From assembly GCA_022606135.1 (NCBI GenBank), contig JABYQN010000001.1:930001-994000 (forward strand): a stretch of DNA of 64,000 nt, in the 5' to 3' direction. This document shows positions 60,336 through 64,000 of the stretch, piece by piece. The notes under the pieces are model-generated. The model was not told where the DNA came from, ran no database searches, and saw only the letters and a list, made by a program, of their open reading frames with translations. The stretch's first letter is position 1. Each line of letters opens with the position of its first letter. The translations under genes and the position numbers were made by a program. This DNA comes from Fomes fomentarius. Lineage: Eukaryota > Basidiomycota > Agaricomycetes > Polyporales > Polyporaceae.

Positions 60336-61386
60336 ATGCATCGTGAAAACCCTACATCACGATGCAACTTCGTGAGAAATTCGTGAACTGCGAACTTCGT
60401 GAATGTAGTCATGTAATACACGTAGTTCACGTTCACGCAATAAAGTCGTTGAAACTACGAACCCATGTCGGGCGCGTCCACGGTTTCCTCCGAACTATTT
60501 CGAACTCCGCCCCAGCCTTGTGAGACTTAGGCAAATTTTCTGTGCATGCTCTCTTCCCTCCATGACTCAGTCCGTCACTACTCGAGATGGCCCTTCAACT
60601 CTCTTCATCTCTGGGTCCTATGAGCTGCTGTTCTGCCATGGCTGGTATTGCTACCTGTGCATGCTCTTGGCTGGGGTCTTTGTTCCACTCGGACTGTGTC
60701 TCGTGTCTAGGCTTTGATCACGACTTGGATTCTTGGTCTAACGCTGGTCTAATGTGCTTGCAAACTGGGTGCTAGGCTCTAGATCTGTTGAGCTATCCTG
60801 ACTCGATATCTGGTGCACTGTTCTCTATTCTCCTGTGGCATGCCTCGGTTAATCGTTGTAGGTGTCATGTGCAAGGAGTTTTGGTAAGTCTTCCTCCTTC
60901 ATCCTCTACCTACTGTATCGTTTCTGTCACACCTGCCGTGGTATGAGGCCTCCATGAAGGCTGAGGGAGGACTGCGAAGAGATCATCGAGAGAGGGGTGG
61001 GTGGGGGCCAGGGCAGCTATACCGCATGCATGGTGGATCCGGAGCTCGGTAGTATAGAGTCGGGTCTAGTTTACATTTAACATTATGTCATATGTCATAG
61101 AATATGATTCAATTCCGATGATTTCGCAATCGTGTATGAACCTGCAAAGGAACCTGCTGGGAGTAACTGTGCAGCATGTATCTCACAGTATTCACGAGTC
61201 GAATGCGTGTAATTCACGAATGTCTCGCTTGCGACGTATTCGTGAAATGGGTCAGTTTCGTCTTGATAATCACGATTTAATTCCTGAACTTGCTGAATGG
61301 GCGCCTGGCCTCCGAATTCGTGGTTTCTCACGAAGATGCAACATGAACCTCACGAAAACGTATACTGAATATGTTCGTGACATTCA
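60336..61386. mobile_element. Candidate non-autonomous element with TTCGTGA subterminal motifs
   Basis: Two clusters of the heptamer TTCGTGA and its complement TCACGAA flank a non-coding core. The left cluster (60336-60432) has at least three TTCGTGA plus variants. The right cluster (61186-61386) has at least seven copies or close variants in both orientations. A string around CTTCGTGAGAAA in the left cluster recurs inverted near 61325-61345. Repeated short subterminal motifs are typical of DNA transposon ends. No transposase frame, exact termini or target-site duplication could be defined. Confidence 0.42.
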
Positions 61387-62093
61387 TGAACTCTGGGGCG
61401 CTCAGTGCACCAGTGCGTGTGACAGTACCCGCTAAATTTCCGATGGACTATCATGTCATCTGGGTTGCCGTTCGTAGACTCTGCGAAGAAGCGCATGTCT
61501 GGGTTGAAGGGTGGTGTCCGCTCCTCGTTCCTTTGGGTACACATGGTACACATATCTCGACGCTAACTTGGGAGTTTACAACAACGAGAATGTCGGTACA
61601 CTGCCGCAAGCCACGGTCCTGAGTTGGCGCACACGTCCAAGGGGGATGATCGTGGGAATGACTTTCCCTGTCAGGAACACTTACATCAAGCTCTGCCGCT
61701 GGCAAATTCACATGCTCTCTTCATTCTACTACGCAAGTCACACTCTGCTCACATCAACAATGTTGCTAGTCCTCTTGGTGGCAAACTTGAACTGGGAAGT
61801 TAAGACGTTCAACTCCAAGAGGAAGCGATGTGCGCATTCAGGGCGAGACTGCGTGAAAGCTAAGAGATAGCTCCTCAGATCAACCCCATGAGAACACGTT
61901 CTCATGGTACAGCTTCCAAGTCTCCATTTGGTGCACTCGCTGACCGAACAATGTGTCGATCAACTTATACCCCGACCGGATCTAACGCAATGTGCAGGCT
62001 TATTCACGGCAGTCCACAGTCAATTCCGACGCAATCGGAGATGCCGGTGGGTCGTAGGCAAGTGTGGTTATTGTCCACGCCGTCGGGTACGGG

Positions 62094-62100
62094 TATAAAG
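62094..62100 (+). promoter_or_regulatory. TATA box of right SDR gene
   Basis: TATAAAG lies 57 bases upstream of the ATG at 62151, the same spacing as in the left copy. Confidence 0.7.
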
Positions 62101-62150
62101 AGATGCATGCCGGTTCGATATTCTAACTTATCATTCACAACACCACCCAG

Positions 62151-62939
62151 ATGTCTACGTCCAAACTCTCCACCCAAACCATCCTCATCTTCGGCGGCAC
62201 CAGCGGCATTGGCCACGCTGTCGCCTCCATCGCACTTGCCCAATCCGCCTTGCACGTTACCATTTCTGGCTCTAACCCCGCGCGCTTGGAGTCCGCGCTG
62301 TCCGCGCTGCGCTCTGCACACCCACCCGCAGCCAAGCACGTGTCGGGCTTCGTGTGCGACCTCTCGAAGGCAGACGAGCTCGAGAAGAACATAAAGGCCT
62401 TGCTCGACGCGACCGTTGCAGCCAACGGCAAGGGCAAGATCGACCACATCGTCTTCACATCCGGAGACCGGCTGTCAGTGGTGCCGTTGGCCGCGGTGAG
62501 CGTGGACACTATTCACGCCGCCGGCACTGTACGCTACCTGGCGCCAGTGTTCCTGGCGAAGCTACTTCCCGCGTACATCGTCCCCGGCCACACGAGCTCG
62601 CTCACACTGACAGGTGGAGCCGCTGCGCAACGTCCGTCCCCTGATTGGTCGGTGGTAGCGTCGATTGGTGCCGCGTTGCATGGTCTCACGCGGGGGCTGG
62701 CGGTGGACTTGAAGCCGCTGCGTGTCAATCTGGTCGAGCCGGGAGCGGTGGCGACTCCGTTGTGGGACTCGGTACCGGTGGAGGCAAGGGCTGGGTTGAT
62801 GAAGCTTTATGCAGAGAAGTCGACGCTGGGGAGAGTGGGGGACGCTGAAGATACAGCCGAGGCGTATGTGTATCTGATGAAGGACTACTTCGCGACGGGA
62901 AGTATCGTGTCGTCTAATGGAGGTACGCTGCTGGTGTAG
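62151..62939 (+). CDS. Atypical short-chain dehydrogenase/reductase, right copy (intact)
   Basis: A single-exon SDR-fold protein of 262 residues. The dinucleotide-binding motif is clear (ILIFGGTSGIGHAVASIA), as is the C-terminal LAVDLKPLRVNLVEPGAVAT segment that lines the active site in SDRs. The usual NAG motif is replaced by TSG (HIVFTSGDRL). The catalytic Tyr-x3-Lys is missing: the aligned stretch reads VASIGAALHGLTRG, with Val and Gly in place of Tyr and Lys. Some fungal and bacterial SDR relatives share this loss, so the protein may use another mechanism or bind cofactor without classical catalysis. The gene sits between transposon-like DNA and a broken F-box copy. Confidence 0.88.
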   Translation: MSTSKLSTQTILIFGGTSGIGHAVASIALAQSALHVTISGSNPARLESALSALRSAHPPAAKHVSGFVCDLSKADELEKNIKALLDATVAANGKGKIDHIVFTSGDRLSVVPLAAVSVDTIHAAGTVRYLAPVFLAKLLPAYIVPGHTSSLTLTGGAAAQRPSPDWSVVASIGAALHGLTRGLAVDLKPLRVNLVEPGAVATPLWDSVPVEARAGLMKLYAEKSTLGRVGDAEDTAEAYVYLMKDYFATGSIVSSNGGTLLV

Positions 62940-63602
62940 ATATATTTGCGCTCTTTCTATCGTCGAGTTTTCGTTAGTATCAAAGGCCATACCCTGTAAA
63001 AGTATTTCCCAAGTTTCCTCGACCCTTCAACTTGAAGCGCTGATCAGATGTAGCCGAACTTGACTCGGCACCAGCAAAATCGGTGGTCCAGATATACTTG
63101 CTTCCTTCATTTTGTTGTACTGATGTTGCGCGCGACTGATGGCACCCAGTGCGCCAGCCCGGACGCTATGGTGGAAGAGCCATTCGAAGACTGATAAGTA
63201 CGGGGTTGACGCGCGAAATATTCACTTTATCAAGTTCACACGTCACACCCCATGAATAATGGGTCATAGTACTAGGCTTGAAAGAGCGGATTGCGGAACG
63301 CATGATGGCCTTGACTCAGGCTTCTTTAATGCACTCGTAAGTATCTGACTGATGCTGAAGTTCCTCACTCGCCGCTAGTACTAGCTATAGCAGGCGTCGG
63401 TATTCGAGTCTACCACGAACATCGCGGGCATTGAAAGGAAGGTACCCATACGACATGTACTTCATGTCGGAAAGCCAGGAACGTTCCTTTGGACGCGTTC
63501 TTCGAGGTAAGCTCTTCCCCAAAGCATATCAGAGCGACCACGAAACACCGAGTAGCAGAGAGACAGAGCCTATTCACCACAGAAATGCATGCATACGAAG
63601 CC
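62940..63602. other. Duplicated 3' flank and F-box fragment
   Basis: The first 275 bases match the 3' flank of the left SDR gene; the rest contains the truncated F-box copy at 63302-63506. Confidence 0.6.
63302..63506 (+). pseudogene. Truncated F-box gene copy
   Basis: This stretch matches the first two exons of the F-box gene at 56034 at the nucleotide level: the start (ATGGCCTTGACTCAG), the first intron, the TCTACCACGAAC...GCGGGCA block, and the exon-2 end GACGCGTTCTTCGAGGTAAG. Relative to that gene it has an insertion in and after exon 1, a frame-changing insertion near GCGGGCATTGAAAGG and a deletion in the exon-2 helix. Similarity ends just after 63506, so the F-box itself is missing. 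It is a remnant. Confidence 0.82.
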
Positions 63603-64000
63603 TTACTCGATCTGCCCCACATCCTGAAGCCAAGGGTGGCTTAACAACCGAGAAGCCGACCATCGCTGCTCAGGATCAATGGCTAGTGCCCGAGTCAGAA
63701 AGTCCACGAGAAGGAGAAGTTCTTCGCGTGCATAGCCACTCTTCTCGATGAGCTGCTGCAATGTGTTCGGTGGGTATGTGTTCTCGCCATACAAGAGCAA
63801 ACCTATGAATAGGTGCGTCAATTCGCGAAAAATATGAGAGACAGGGACTAGTATTGACCTTCGTCATCGCAATAGGGATGCCTGTGTTGGGCCCTGTCCA
63901 AGAGCTTGCGTGGGAAATTGCCAAAGAGACAAACGATCTGGGCAAGGTGCGTCTGAGGAACATCCAGTCCAGACTTCCCGACATTATGATGGGGTTTAAA
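63603..64000 (-). CDS. SRPK-like protein kinase, C-terminal part (5' part outside window)
   Basis: This is the last two visible exons (64000-63859 and 63802-63603) of a minus-strand kinase gene that enters from the right edge. The first gives LDVPQTHLAQIVCLFGNFPR, then KLLDRAQHRHPY and, across the intron, a short G-LLLYG turn. The second gives EELLLLVDFLTRALAIDPEQ, then RWSASRLLSHPWL and a stop at 63603. The QTHLAQI and HPWL elements, with the DFL...ALAIDPEQRWSA helix, fit the C-lobe of SR-protein kinases. The catalytic loop lies outside the window, so activity cannot be judged. Confidence 0.8.

Larger units (their letters stand above)
58270..62150. other. Gene-free region of 3.9 kb rich in repeats
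   Basis: It contains the 1.1 kb dispersed repeat (58703-59785), the motif-rich stretch 60336-61386 and the start of the segmental duplication (61635). No protein-coding gene is supported. A TATATAAAG box at 59770-59778 has no gene after it. Confidence 0.65.
61635..63215 (+). repeat. Segmental duplication, right copy (paired with 10746-13525)
   Basis: This is colinear with the left copy but without the 1.24 kb insertion. It covers a non-coding stretch (61635-61822), the promoter and coding region of the SDR gene and about 275 bases of 3' flank. Confidence 0.85.

Overview
The window is nuclear DNA from a filamentous basidiomycete, most likely an Agaricomycete of Polyporales type. The support is many short spliced introns (about 45-90 nt, GT-AG), compact intergenic spaces on both strands, GC-rich coding sequence, and protein families typical of mushroom-forming fungi (F-box proteins with a Cys-rich segment, a DUF6593-type protein, a DUF3632-type protein, a fungal BTB protein, a multi-span membrane protein with a long tail). 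The order-level assignment is inference. There are no tRNA or rRNA genes, no CRISPR arrays, and no intact transposase or reverse transcriptase that I can see.

Layout. 0-8 kb: the 3' part of a multi-span membrane protein, a lineage-specific membrane protein, a DUF3632-type protein and a disordered basic protein. 8-15 kb: an accessory block with a minus-strand F-box gene, two nested transposon-like insertions, an atypical SDR gene and a 1.1 kb dispersed repeat. 15-24.5 kb: an ALKBH1-type dioxygenase and LETM1 as a divergent pair, then a BTB protein and an O-fucosyltransferase-like membrane enzyme. 24.5-27.5 kb is gene-poor. 27.5-41.4 kb: DUF6593-type protein, a 1,658-residue disordered protein, an APH-fold kinase, a ubiquitin E2, and the COMPASS subunit Ash2/Bre2. 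41.7-55.6 kb is the dense housekeeping core: PhoD-like phosphatase, CAP/Srv2, a mitochondrial GGQ release-factor homologue, Mzm1, histone H1, SHR3, a mitochondrial RsfS-like factor and a small hydrophilic protein. 56-63.5 kb: a second accessory block that mirrors the 8-15 kb block (F-box gene, the same 1.1 kb repeat inverted, another transposon-like stretch, an intact SDR copy, and a broken third F-box copy). The right edge holds the 3' end of an SRPK-like kinase.

Functional themes. Four genes serve mitochondria (LETM1 in ion exchange, Mzm1 in complex III assembly, the GGQ protein in ribosome rescue, RsfS in ribosome subunit control); two concern chromatin (H1, Ash2/Bre2); several concern protein turnover (F-box proteins, BTB protein, E2).

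Quality caveat. Seven genes have a reading frame that breaks by exactly one missing base inside a run of four or more G or C, with conserved sequence resuming in the next frame. One is confirmed against the intact SDR paralogue in the same window. This looks like systematic homopolymer under-calling in the assembly and not seven pseudogenes; I annotate them as genes and flag each break.
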